Shown here piece after piece: positions 35,598 to 44,234 of a stretch of 64,000 nucleotides of DNA (its first letter is position 1; each line of letters starts with the position of its first letter). Both the position numbers and the translations under genes were made by a program. The notes under the pieces were generated by a model, which made no database searches, was not told where the DNA came from, and saw only the letters and a list, made by a program, of their open reading frames with translations. The stretch comes from 2-02-FULL-47-50 sp964479045 (lineage in GTDB: Bacteria > Pseudomonadota > Gammaproteobacteria > Eutrophobiales > Eutrophobiaceae), in NCBI GenBank assembly GCA_964479045.1, contig CAYZJI010000008.1, positions 26,862 to 90,861 on the forward strand, read 5' to 3'.

Positions 35598-36179
35598 ATG
35601 AAAACCTTCACCAAATATTTTCTGAATGGTGTACTCACACTGTTGCCCCTGATCCTCACGATTTATCCACTCTATTATTTTCTTGCCTGGTCGGATGCCA
35701 TGGTGAAAAAGGCATTTGTGTGGGCGTTGCCAGATGCACATTATGTAACCGGCACTGGCGTGGTGCTGGGGTTGATTGCCATATTCATCCTGGGGCTGCT
35801 GATGTCTACCAGCCTGTTGCGCGGTGTGCTGCATCTGATCGAAAAACTGTTCACACATATCCCATTGGTCAAAACACTGTATACAGCAATAAGGGATCTC
35901 ACTGTCTATCTTGCGCCAACGCAGGATCAACGCTTCGGCAAGGTCGTGGCAGTGCGACATCCTGACCTGCCGGTACAACTGATTGGATTTGTGATGCGTT
36001 CAGAGTTGGGAACAATTCCCGGCGGAATCGATACACAGGAAAAAGCCGTTGTGTATATCCCGATGAGTTATCAGGTGGGTGGGTTCACTTTCTTTCTGCC
36101 TGCAGACTGGTTGACGCCGGTGGACATGTCAGTGGAAGAAGCCATGAAACAAACCTTGACCGGATGGATCTCAAGCTGA
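35598..36179 (+). CDS. DUF502 family membrane protein
   Basis: A 193-residue inner-membrane protein of the DUF502 family, function unknown. The start is set at MKTFTKYF, with GGAGG seven bases upstream. Two transmembrane segments (about 8-30 and 50-75) are followed by the family motif HIPLVKTLYTAIRDLTVYL and a soluble part with VVYIPMSYQVGGFTFFLP. It lies 90 bases after dxs in the same direction. Its closeness to isoprenoid and hopanoid genes may be chance. Confidence 0.85.
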   Translation: MKTFTKYFLNGVLTLLPLILTIYPLYYFLAWSDAMVKKAFVWALPDAHYVTGTGVVLGLIAIFILGLLMSTSLLRGVLHLIEKLFTHIPLVKTLYTAIRDLTVYLAPTQDQRFGKVVAVRHPDLPVQLIGFVMRSELGTIPGGIDTQEKAVVYIPMSYQVGGFTFFLPADWLTPVDMSVEEAMKQTLTGWISS

Positions 36180-36245
36180 GGAGAACTCCCCGTTTATTCT
36201 TGCTGCCATCATCCCGTCAATATGTGATGGTCTGATCCGAATAAG

Positions 36246-36279
36246 AAAATACATTCTTGATGTTTATGGTATGTATTTT
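36246..36279. promoter_or_regulatory. Inverted repeat before the chemoreceptor-like gene
   Basis: AAAATACAT (36246-36254), a 16-base spacer, then ATGTATTTT (36271-36279): nine perfect base pairs, ending 41 bases before the next start codon. The spacing fits a dimeric regulator binding two turns apart. No regulator is known. Confidence 0.45.
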
Positions 36280-36320
36280 GCCTTACATAGGTATTACGAA
36301 CAATTTCATCAGGTGATTTC

Positions 36321-37433
36321 ATGAGAAATCTGGGTCTCATGTTGCCGGAGATGCTCCACGTTGGTGCGAAGAGTTCCGAGCCAGTGCAAGATCAGGCGAT
36401 TCTGCAACTGGCACATGCCACGATTGGCCTCTCTCAGGTAGCGCCACAAGTCAGTGAAATGGCTTCTGAGCGTCAGGCCGAGGCCGAAAAGCAGGCAGTG
36501 CAGGTTCATGAGATTGCCAACATGGTGCAGGACATGACCTCGACACTGACACAGACCGTGGGCCAGTTACGGGAATCAACCGGCGAAATTGTAGAGCTGA
36601 CAGCGTTAATAAAACGGATTGCTGATCAGACGCGAATGATCGCCATCAATGCCGGTATTGCTGCTGCACATGCAGGTGTTCAGGGTCGGGTATTTACTGT
36701 GCTGGCTAACGAAATCCGTTCACTTTCCGAAACTGCTGCTGCCGCAACAAAAGATGTGCAGGTCAAAATTGAACGCTTGCAGGAAAGTACCCTGCTGACG
36801 TCCCGGACGGTTGGCCTGGAGGAGGGTAGTTCACTGGTCAGCAGCAAAGATAATAACCGGGGGCTGGCCTGGTTACTTGACCGGATGAACGAAGCGGATG
36901 CCAGTGCGACAAGGCAGGCAAAAGAGGCGCGTGATTTAAACCACCTCGGGTTGAGCCTGCGGTCTTTAAGTGAGGAGATGATCCATTCGATCGGATCTTT
37001 CAGGCTGGCTGTGCATGAGCAGGTTGAGCAATTGATTGAAAATTTACGCTCAGACCGCGAACTGATCTCAGGTGATCCGCGCTGGCAGATCACCGCGTTA
37101 CGGCAAGTCGTCAAACGTTATCCGTTTGTCGAGCTGGCCTATATTACCGATGCACGCGGCATCCAGACGATTGAAAATATTTCCCGTGATGATTTTCAGG
37201 CAGCCTATGGTGATTCGGGCAAACATAAAAACTGGTCGCAGCGATCCTGGTATACAGGCGCGATGAACACCAGTGGAGTATATCTCTCCGAGATATACCG
37301 TTCACAGGCCACGGATGAATTCTGTCTTACTGCTTCCGCAACATTTAATGATCAATACGGACGCATGGCAGGCGTGGTGGCAATTGATGTGAATTTCCGC
37401 GAAATTCTTGGCGAGAACAAACTGAATAATTAG
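36321..37433 (+). CDS. Soluble chemoreceptor-like protein with C-terminal Cache/PDC-like domain
   Basis: A 370-residue protein without signal peptide or membrane helix. Residues about 40-250 are coiled coil resembling an MCP signalling domain, with a divergent tip around 100-127 (KRIADQTRMIAINAG, then AGVQGRVFTVLANEIRSL). The canonical NAAIEAARAGE tip is altered to NAGIAAAHAGV, so binding to CheA/CheW is uncertain. Residues about 255-365 look like a Cache/PDC domain (VELAYITDARGIQTI, RSWYTGAM, GVVAIDVNF). Cache domains are usually extracellular and N-terminal; here the order is reversed and the protein appears cytosolic. An AGGTGA site supports the start. Confidence 0.8.
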   Translation: MRNLGLMLPEMLHVGAKSSEPVQDQAILQLAHATIGLSQVAPQVSEMASERQAEAEKQAVQVHEIANMVQDMTSTLTQTVGQLRESTGEIVELTALIKRIADQTRMIAINAGIAAAHAGVQGRVFTVLANEIRSLSETAAAATKDVQVKIERLQESTLLTSRTVGLEEGSSLVSSKDNNRGLAWLLDRMNEADASATRQAKEARDLNHLGLSLRSLSEEMIHSIGSFRLAVHEQVEQLIENLRSDRELISGDPRWQITALRQVVKRYPFVELAYITDARGIQTIENISRDDFQAAYGDSGKHKNWSQRSWYTGAMNTSGVYLSEIYRSQATDEFCLTASATFNDQYGRMAGVVAIDVNFREILGENKLNN

Positions 37434-37526
37434 CCGAACAATCTGTTTTTCAGAACCAGTCGCACAGTTTGCTGTATGAGATACCTGCAGGATGGGTATC
37501 CGGAACATGAATACAGTGCCTGTGAT

Positions 37527-38030
37527 TTACAAAGTATTATGCAGATGGAATGATTCAAAAAATTTACGGGTTGCACGGGCGCCACTGAGTGTTTCCGGGC
37601 CGGCCACAGTCAGCAGGTAAACTCGATCACGGGTCCTGAGCAGACGAGTCAGGGCATATGTTCCCTTGGTAGATGTTCCCTCAAATTCACGCGCTGGCAA
37701 CCCGGACAACACGGGTTCTTTCGTCTTTGTTTCGCTCCATTTGCCTTCGCCGGCCAGCATCATTTCCAGCAGGCGTACGTTGGTCAAGCCAATCAGGTTG
37801 TCAGGAATTTCCCAGTAGATGAGCAGATATCTCACCCCATGGGATTCGGCTTTGATAGAACTTAACTGTCCTTCAATGGTGGTTTCATTCAATATCTGTG
37901 GTTGTTGTGCAGGCATGGCTATGGAGAATTGATCATAATCATGCGGTATAAAATCCTGAGTATGCCGGTCACAACCGGGTACCAGGATAAACAACAAGGT
38001 ACAGCAGAAAATTTTGAAAATGTTTTTCAA
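37527..38030 (-). CDS. Lipoprotein of unknown function, last gene of the phosphonate operon
   Basis: A 167-residue predicted lipoprotein: a short n-region, a hydrophobic stretch IFCCTLLFILVPGC with the lipobox at C20, then a mixed alpha/beta domain of about 145 residues. I do not recognise the family. The DFIPHDYDQFSIAMPAQ start and the later RTRDRVYLLTVAGPETLSGARATRKFFESF resemble small periplasmic domains that bind a ligand or another envelope protein, but that is only an impression. It begins 39 bases after phnW in the same direction, so it is probably co-transcribed with the phosphonate genes. Confidence 0.75.
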   Translation of the reverse strand: MKNIFKIFCCTLLFILVPGCDRHTQDFIPHDYDQFSIAMPAQQPQILNETTIEGQLSSIKAESHGVRYLLIYWEIPDNLIGLTNVRLLEMMLAGEGKWSETKTKEPVLSGLPAREFEGTSTKGTYALTRLLRTRDRVYLLTVAGPETLSGARATRKFFESFHLHNTL

Positions 38031-38069
38031 ATCCGGTGTCCTGTAGCGTATGGGTACGGGTTGTGCCAG

Positions 38070-39152
38070 TTATTGTCGGATGATCCGGGACATGACTTTA
38101 GTGAAATGATGCATATCTTTTGCCGTGATAGCGCCCATGGCAGAAACGCGAAACAGGGTTTTGGCGAGTTGTCCCTGGCCGGCATAAATGACAAATCCTT
38201 TTTTCTTGAGCTGATCATGCAGACTGTCATAGGAAATTCCGGCGGGTAAGTAGTAAGCATGTAAAACGCAGGAACATTCAGATTCTTTCATCAGTGGCTT
38301 AATACCAAGTTCACGCATGCCTGTGCGAAGGATTTTCATATGATTGCGGTATTGTTTTTGCCGCTGTTTCCAGCCGCCTTGTGCAAAGAATTCCTTTAAC
38401 GCCGCATCCAGCGCATAGAAACATTGCACGGACTGTGTGAACGGAGTGCCGTTGGCATCCTGCAATTCGAGGTATTTGTTTAAATCGAGATACAACGTGC
38501 GCGGTGTAACGCTTGCCGCTTTGATGGCTTTACGATCCACGATCACAAAGCTGACGCCCGGCACACCATGCAAACATTTGTTGGCGGTAGCGGCGCAGGC
38601 GGAAATGTTCCATTCCCTGAATTTAATCTGTTCTGCGCCGAAACTGCTGACACCGTCCACCAGCAGAGGAATTTTTCTGGCAGAGCAGATTTTCGCAATC
38701 GTTTCGAGATCATTCAGGCGACCGGTGGTGGTTTCGTGATGGATTACGGCCACATGTGAAAACGCGTTCTTGTTGATGCTTGTTTCAAGGGTGGCCAGAT
38801 CGATTGTGCTGCCCCACGGATGTTGCAAACGGGTGTGCCGGATGCCATGAATTTCTGCAATCCGCGTCAGGCGTTCACCGTAGGCACCATTCTCAATAAT
38901 CAATACATGGCCGTTATCCGGCACCATGCTGACGAGCATTGCTTCCATCGCGGACGTGCCGGATCCGGTAAATAACACCGTGGCCCAGTCTTTGGCCGGC
39001 AGGTTATACACGTTCAGCAGATCACTGCGGATGGAATTCTGGAGTTCGATAAATTCTTTTTCGCGGTGACATAAATCGGGGCGCAACAAGGCCTTGCGCA
39101 CGCGGCTGCTCAGATTCACCGGTCCGGGATTCAATAAAATTTCTTTTTTCAT
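38070..39152 (-). CDS. phnW: 2-aminoethylphosphonate:pyruvate aminotransferase
   Basis: PLP enzyme interconverting phosphonoacetaldehyde plus alanine with 2-aminoethylphosphonate (AEP) plus pyruvate. The start is set at MKKEILLNPGPVNLSSRV (360 aa), whose ATG overlaps the decarboxylase stop by one base. The PLP lysine is K192 in NKCLHGVPG and the PLP-binding aspartate is D166 in LLVDGVSSFGAE; HHETTTGRLND is also typical. PhnW is often catabolic and paired with PhnX, but no PhnX is here and the gene follows PEP mutase and decarboxylase, so the synthetic direction is inferred. Confidence 0.93.
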   Translation of the reverse strand: MKKEILLNPGPVNLSSRVRKALLRPDLCHREKEFIELQNSIRSDLLNVYNLPAKDWATVLFTGSGTSAMEAMLVSMVPDNGHVLIIENGAYGERLTRIAEIHGIRHTRLQHPWGSTIDLATLETSINKNAFSHVAVIHHETTTGRLNDLETIAKICSARKIPLLVDGVSSFGAEQIKFREWNISACAATANKCLHGVPGVSFVIVDRKAIKAASVTPRTLYLDLNKYLELQDANGTPFTQSVQCFYALDAALKEFFAQGGWKQRQKQYRNHMKILRTGMRELGIKPLMKESECSCVLHAYYLPAGISYDSLHDQLKKKGFVIYAGQGQLAKTLFRVSAMGAITAKDMHHFTKVMSRIIRQ

Positions 39153-40303
39153 CAGAAACGGCTTCCGATATGTTGCATCAGGCGACGCATCACGTCGGCC
39201 GGTTTTACGTCCGGACGTGGCAGATTGTCCTGCGTACCGGTTTTGATTTTGAGGTGGGCGCAACGCGGGCCATTGACATTTTTCAGTGCAAATAATTCAT
39301 CCAGCAGGTCCGGATCATTACCATCGAAGGCAACCGCATAACCGCAGGCTGTAGCGATGTCGGCAAAGGCCACATTGGAAGCAACTGTGGCCTGTGCGCC
39401 GGTGGAATCATGTGCTTCATTGTCCAGCACGATATGGATCAGATTGCTGCCGCCGTAACTACCGAGAGTGGCAAAATTGCCCATACGCATGAGCGCTGCG
39501 CCATCACCGTCTACGACAACAATCTGCAAATCCGGCCGGGTCAATGCCAGACCCAGTGCAAGCGATGATGCACAGCCCATGGAGCCGACCATATAAAGGT
39601 GGTTAACACGATCCTGCAAGGCAAATAATTCACGACCGGTAAAACCGGTTGTGGCAATGACCACACTGCCATCGAGGGGTGTCTGCGAAATGATTTTCTG
39701 CAAAGCGGTGCTGCGGCTGACAGCAGGTTGATTGGTTGTAAAGTTTTTGCGCTGGACTTTACGGGCAGCGATATCAGGTATGGTATTGCGTTTGAGTTTG
39801 TGTTTATTGACAGTGTCTTTTTGCATGATGAAACCATATGGCCGCTGCTCCTTTTCCATATATTCCGTAGCCCGACGCAAAGCAGGTACGATGTCCTCGC
39901 TCTTTTGCGGAAAGGTTTCCCAGGGCACCTGCATCGTCTCCAGCAGTTCTCCGGTGATTTGTCCCATGAGTTCATGCTGTGGCTCGTCTTTCACACCGGG
40001 CGCGCCACGATGAGTAGTGATGATGATCATCGGAATCCGGAATACCCATGCCAGTGATGTGATTGGGCTGACAGCATTTCCAAGGCCGGAATTCTGCATC
40101 ATGATGACTGAACGTTCTCCACCAATCACAGCACCGGCTGCAGTTGCGAGAGCATCACCTTCGTTTGCTGAAGAGACATAAATCAATGAATCATCATTGA
40201 TGACATAGTTGATAAATGGTGTGAGGAATGAGCAGGGCACGCCGGTATAATGCCGGAAACCCAGCGCACGCGCCGCCTCTACGAATTCTTCAGCTTCGAT
40301 CAT
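39152..40303 (-). CDS. ppd: Phosphonopyruvate decarboxylase
   Basis: Thiamine-diphosphate enzyme that decarboxylates phosphonopyruvate to phosphonoacetaldehyde, making the unfavourable PEP mutase reaction irreversible. The 383-residue protein has the N-terminal GFRHYTGVPCSFLTPFINYV block, the catalytic glutamate region SSANEGDALATAAGA, and the cofactor motif VDGDGAALMRMG through VLDN. The substrate-specific NEAHDSTGAQ is typical of Ppd. ATG 40303 is taken as start; a TTG three codons earlier is possible and neither has a clear ribosome site. It lies 21 bases after pepM. Confidence 0.93.
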   Translation of the reverse strand: MIEAEEFVEAARALGFRHYTGVPCSFLTPFINYVINDDSLIYVSSANEGDALATAAGAVIGGERSVIMMQNSGLGNAVSPITSLAWVFRIPMIIITTHRGAPGVKDEPQHELMGQITGELLETMQVPWETFPQKSEDIVPALRRATEYMEKEQRPYGFIMQKDTVNKHKLKRNTIPDIAARKVQRKNFTTNQPAVSRSTALQKIISQTPLDGSVVIATTGFTGRELFALQDRVNHLYMVGSMGCASSLALGLALTRPDLQIVVVDGDGAALMRMGNFATLGSYGGSNLIHIVLDNEAHDSTGAQATVASNVAFADIATACGYAVAFDGNDPDLLDELFALKNVNGPRCAHLKIKTGTQDNLPRPDVKPADVMRRLMQHIGSRF

Positions 40304-40324
40304 GGAGTACAATGAAAGTAAGGA

Positions 40325-41986
40325 TTAATTTTTTGTAAAATCGCCGGCCCGATCAATGTCCTCAATCGTATTCACATCCAGCCAGTGACCGTGAATGTAA
40401 TGTACCTTGACCGGATGGCCTTTGCTGACCAGATGATTCAGCAGGTCCGGCAGGGTAAGTGATGCAAAATTGTTTTGCTCTTGTAATTCATCCAGGGCAG
40501 TTTCCAGCCAGGCGCGGCCTGCACCCTGTACATGCAGCATGCCGATCCAGCGTCCGGAAGGTTTGCCGATGTCGGTTGCCTGGTTTTCCGATATGTGCAC
40601 CAGGTTGATGTCCTGGCTGAAGAGTGAGCGATCATCCGGATCGGAACAATAGACATAATCGGGTGAACCGCTGATACGACGGTTGTCCGCAGAATCAACC
40701 ACAATAACGATTTCGCCGGGGGCATTCAGCAGATCCTGCAGAACGTAACTGCGGAACAGGAGATCGCCATACGTGATCACCATGTTGTCATTAAAATCTT
40801 CACGGGCACACAGCAGTGAATTCAGTTCACCGGTAGTCTCATATTCATTATTGATACAGAGTTTGACGCCACCAGTGTCAATCGCTTCTGCCTTGTAACC
40901 GGCCACCACGGTGGTCCGATTGATACCCTGCTTTTTGAATTCATCCACCAGGCGCCGCAGCAGAGTTTTACCACCGATGCTCAACATGACCTTGGGCCGG
41001 TCATGGGTAAGTTCATAGAGTGCATTGCCACGGCTGGCTGCGAGTACAATCGAGTGATTTTCAGTCTGTCCGGGTTGCAGGTAACGTTCCTGGGCACGGG
41101 TCAGTTCATCCGCACCCTGCAGGCTGAAGATGCGCTTCACACTGGCGATGTTGTCTTCGATGTTGGCGACTGATTCACTCTCATGAATTTCCTGTGCAAC
41201 ACGTTCCATGGCAGCAACCGAGGCGCGAATCATATGATTGGCCCAGATGATCAGGCTGATATGGGCTTTACTGAAGACCTCGGTCGGGGTGCTGTAGTAA
41301 GTGGTGGGAACAATGACCAGCGGTGAGCGATTGGCCCATTCTTTGGCAAATTCGAGAATTTCCGTGGGTTTGGACAGTTTACTGTGGATGAGAATGCCAT
41401 CGGCACCGGCGGCATGATAGGCCTCGGCCCGGCGCAGGGCTTCACTGATGTCCCAGCCGGCGATCAGGGCTTCAACCCGTGCAACGATACAGAAATCATG
41501 ATCCTGCTGGCTGTCTTTCCCCGCCTTGATCTTGCCACAGAACTCCTGAATATCGGCGAGAGGCTGGCGTTCGCCATCAATGAAGCTGTTAATTTTCGGA
41601 AACTGTTTGTCTTCGATACACACGCCGGCGATTTTGCGCTGTTCAAGTTTTTTGACCAGCCGTCGCATGTTATTGAAATTACCGTAACCCGTATCGCCAT
41701 CAAGCAGGATCGGAATGTGGGTGATATCCGACATGAACTCCAGCATGTCTACTACCTGGGTCCAGCTGGCTTCGTTACTGTCACGTACACCGAATTGTGC
41801 AGAAATGGCCAGACCGCTGGCCCAGATTCCGGCAAATCCCGCTTCTTCCACCAACCGGGCGGATATGCCGTTATGAGCTTCCATGATGTACTCCAGCCGT
41901 GGTGATTGCAGCAGGTTACGCAACTGCCTGCATTTACTCACCGGCGGCTCAGAAGCCGAATTGACATTTATATACTGTGTAGCCAT
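40325..41986 (-). CDS. pepM: PEP mutase fused to a nucleotidyltransferase domain
   Basis: Bifunctional 553-residue protein. Residues about 20-300 are phosphoenolpyruvate mutase, which forms the C-P bond of phosphonopyruvate. The diagnostic EDKxxxxxNS motif is complete (E125 to S134), and DGDTGYGN (96-103) is the Mg2+ site. Residues about 312-548 form a nucleotidyltransferase (PntC-like) domain expected to couple CTP to a phosphonate such as AEP. Its nucleotide loop reads LAASRGNAL instead of the usual LAAGxGxRL, although DRPKVMLSIGGKTLL follows normally, so catalysis by this half is uncertain. A free nucleotidyltransferase with a perfect loop is encoded just upstream. Confidence 0.94.
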   Translation of the reverse strand: MATQYINVNSASEPPVSKCRQLRNLLQSPRLEYIMEAHNGISARLVEEAGFAGIWASGLAISAQFGVRDSNEASWTQVVDMLEFMSDITHIPILLDGDTGYGNFNNMRRLVKKLEQRKIAGVCIEDKQFPKINSFIDGERQPLADIQEFCGKIKAGKDSQQDHDFCIVARVEALIAGWDISEALRRAEAYHAAGADGILIHSKLSKPTEILEFAKEWANRSPLVIVPTTYYSTPTEVFSKAHISLIIWANHMIRASVAAMERVAQEIHESESVANIEDNIASVKRIFSLQGADELTRAQERYLQPGQTENHSIVLAASRGNALYELTHDRPKVMLSIGGKTLLRRLVDEFKKQGINRTTVVAGYKAEAIDTGGVKLCINNEYETTGELNSLLCAREDFNDNMVITYGDLLFRSYVLQDLLNAPGEIVIVVDSADNRRISGSPDYVYCSDPDDRSLFSQDINLVHISENQATDIGKPSGRWIGMLHVQGAGRAWLETALDELQEQNNFASLTLPDLLNHLVSKGHPVKVHYIHGHWLDVNTIEDIDRAGDFTKN

Positions 41987-42008
41987 GTTTAATCCTGAAA
42001 ATCAGGTG

Positions 42009-42758
42009 CTAATTCAATCTGGCAATAGCAGGCAATATTTCCGTTTTTGCCCGGCCGACATCTTCCGGAAAATCAATTTCGATCCAGCGCAGCCCAGTAA
42101 CATCTTCAAAACTGAATTCATCGGGACTGGCCAGCAGCAGATCACGGATGCATTCCTCATAAGGCTGACGATCTTCTCCGCGCCGCAGATATTCATCAGC
42201 GGATTGCAGCAGTTGTGCTCTTGTGGCACCGCTGAAACGAAAGAACCCCACGGACTCCCCCTGATAATCAAACTGCATGTTCGCGGCAACCTGTTTTCTG
42301 AATTCTATCAATTGGCCGTTGCGGACGCACAGTTTTACCGGTTCATCGCCCGGAATGAAGTTCCGGTCCAGCAGGAAACAATTCCGCAGACGGGTATAGA
42401 TCAGACGCCCGATGATATTGTGATCATAGAGCACGTCCGCATCCATCAACAGAAAATCTGCATCATCGGTCAGCACATCCAAACCGGTTTTCATACTGAG
42501 TACACTGCCCTTCTCGTAGTCCGGGTTATGCACGGTCGTCACAAAATCAGCAAAACCGGCAACCTGTATTTCTGCTGTCAACAGATTGGATCGGTAGCCG
42601 GTGACGAGAATGACCTGCGTGATGCCATAATATTTCAGGATTTCGAGATGGCGTTTCAGCAAGGTTTTCCCGCCAAATTCCAGCAGGCATTTGGGTCTGT
42701 TGCCGGAGACTTCTCCAAGACGTTGTCCGACACCGGCGGCAAGTAATACTGTCTTCAT
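42009..42758 (-). CDS. Nucleotidyltransferase (LicC/PntC-like)
   Basis: A 249-residue sugar-phosphate/choline-phosphate type nucleotidyltransferase, probably cytosolic. The nucleotide-binding loop LAAGVGQRL (6-14) and the RPKCLLEFGGKTLL segment with K23 are canonical, and LLMDADVLYD supplies the metal-binding aspartates. VTTVHNPDYEKGSVLSMKTG resembles the acceptor region of LicC-like cytidylyltransferases. Because it heads the phosphonate operon, CTP:AEP cytidylyl transfer is the best guess. An ordinary sugar-nucleotide role cannot be excluded. First gene of the operon, 22 bases before pepM and divergent from a Ser/Thr kinase gene. Confidence 0.88.
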   Translation of the reverse strand: MKTVLLAAGVGQRLGEVSGNRPKCLLEFGGKTLLKRHLEILKYYGITQVILVTGYRSNLLTAEIQVAGFADFVTTVHNPDYEKGSVLSMKTGLDVLTDDADFLLMDADVLYDHNIIGRLIYTRLRNCFLLDRNFIPGDEPVKLCVRNGQLIEFRKQVAANMQFDYQGESVGFFRFSGATRAQLLQSADEYLRRGEDRQPYEECIRDLLLASPDEFSFEDVTGLRWIEIDFPEDVGRAKTEILPAIARLN

Positions 42759-42813
42759 AAGGTTACACTAAATGTATCAAGGTTGGTCCCGGATAGTTCG
42801 TCGTGGTGTGAGC

Positions 42814-42831
42814 CGCTATCAACATATAGCG
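42814..42831. promoter_or_regulatory. Small inverted repeat in the divergent kinase/phosphonate intergenic region
   Basis: CGCTAT-CAACAT-ATAGCG, in the 153-base space between the two divergent starts. It is a possible operator; the AT-rich stretch TATTATAAC just to the right may hold a -10 element. Confidence 0.3.
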
Positions 42832-42911
42832 CTTTACAGTAATATTCTATTATAACTTGCTGAATTATCGATACCGATCCAGTTAAATAAACCCGTTACA
42901 GACTGAAAATC

Positions 42912-44204
42912 ATGTCCAGTGTTCCGGAAAAACTTGGCAAATACGAGATCAGAAAACAGATCGGCCGTGGCAGCATGGGCGTCGTTTATGAAGGTTATGA
43001 TCCGTATGTAGACCGGTTGGTAGCGGTGAAAGTGGCCCGAACCGAGGCCCTGAAAAGCCCGGAGGCCGGGGCCCGTTACCGCAAGATGTTTTTTAACGAG
43101 GCCCATACTGCCGGCAAACTTCTGCATCCCAATATCATCCAGATTGTGGATGCCGGTGCCGACGGTGAATCCTGTTATATCGTCATGGAGCTCGTGGAAA
43201 GCGGCGAGACCCTGAAAAAATATTGCAGTCAGGAAAATCTGTTGCCTTATGAGCAGGTCGTGCAGATCATCTTCAAGTGTGCCAAGGCCCTGGATTATGC
43301 CCATAGGGAAGGGGTGATTCATCGCGATATCAAACCCTCGAACATACTGGTGGACAAAAACATGGATGTGAAAATCGGTGATTTCAGTATTGCCCATGTC
43401 ATGACCGCAGATACAGCAGCGACGATGCCAATGGGCTTTGTTGGTTCGCCACGTTACATGTCGCCCGAACAGGTGCAGGAAGACACAATTACCAACCAGA
43501 CCGATTTGTTTTCACTGGGCATCGTCATGTATGAATTAATCACGGGCAAGCATCCATTTATCGCGGACGGTTTTTCCCGCCTGATACACAAGATCATCAA
43601 CGAGAAACAACCACCGTTACGGACTTACCGTTCAGATGTGCCTGAAATTCTGGAAAAGATTGTTCATCATGCTCTCGAAAAAGATACGGCCCGGCGTTAC
43701 AAAATGGGTTTGAACCTCGCTGCCGATTTGAGCCTGGTCTTTGATTATCTGGAGCAGCCACAGGAAGATCTGGCTGAAAAGGAAAAATTCATGCTGGTGA
43801 AACAACTGGAATTTTTTCAGGGGTTTTCAGAGGCAGAGATATGGGAAATCACGCGGGCCTGTATCTGGCAGGAATACGAGTCGGGATGCGAGATCATTGT
43901 TGAAGGTGATATTGATGATGCTTTCTTCGTTATCACGGCCGGTTCGGTGGAGGTGGTCCGCGATAGCAAGGTGGTGGGCGGTCTGCAGAAAGGGGATTGT
44001 TTCGGTGAAATGGGGTATCTCGCCAACATGAAACGTACTGCCACGATTCGTGCCAAAGATTATGTGAGGCTGATGAAGATCAATGGCACCATGATTGATC
44101 AGTTATCGGTGGGTTGCCAGCTGCACTTTAACAAGATCTTTTTACGCACACTGGTGAAACGTTTGTCATTGACTACTTATAAAGTAGTAAACCCTGATAA
44201 TTAA
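42912..44204 (+). CDS. Ser/Thr protein kinase with C-terminal cyclic-nucleotide-binding domain (copy 1)
   Basis: A 430-residue soluble Hanks-type kinase. Kinase domain about 10-275: glycine loop IGRGSMG (17-23), lysine K40 in VAVK, E64, catalytic D139 in HRDIKPSN, and DFS (157-159) where DFG is usual; the activation segment GSPRYMSPEQ is intact. Residues about 290-425 form a cNMP-binding domain with FGE (364-366) and R375, the residues that contact ribose and phosphate in CRP/PKA domains. There is no transmembrane helix. It is divergent from the phosphonate operon and has a same-length paralog 3.7 kb downstream. The second messenger and targets are unknown. Confidence 0.92.
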   Translation: MSSVPEKLGKYEIRKQIGRGSMGVVYEGYDPYVDRLVAVKVARTEALKSPEAGARYRKMFFNEAHTAGKLLHPNIIQIVDAGADGESCYIVMELVESGETLKKYCSQENLLPYEQVVQIIFKCAKALDYAHREGVIHRDIKPSNILVDKNMDVKIGDFSIAHVMTADTAATMPMGFVGSPRYMSPEQVQEDTITNQTDLFSLGIVMYELITGKHPFIADGFSRLIHKIINEKQPPLRTYRSDVPEILEKIVHHALEKDTARRYKMGLNLAADLSLVFDYLEQPQEDLAEKEKFMLVKQLEFFQGFSEAEIWEITRACIWQEYESGCEIIVEGDIDDAFFVITAGSVEVVRDSKVVGGLQKGDCFGEMGYLANMKRTATIRAKDYVRLMKINGTMIDQLSVGCQLHFNKIFLRTLVKRLSLTTYKVVNPDN

Positions 44205-44234
44205 GTTTGTTCGGGTAGTGGTCCTGTTTTACGG

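Noticed and set aside
38070..39152. PhnW as part of AEP degradation
   Set aside because: No PhnX or other phosphonate-cleaving gene is nearby, and the gene is coupled to pepM and ppd, which make AEP.
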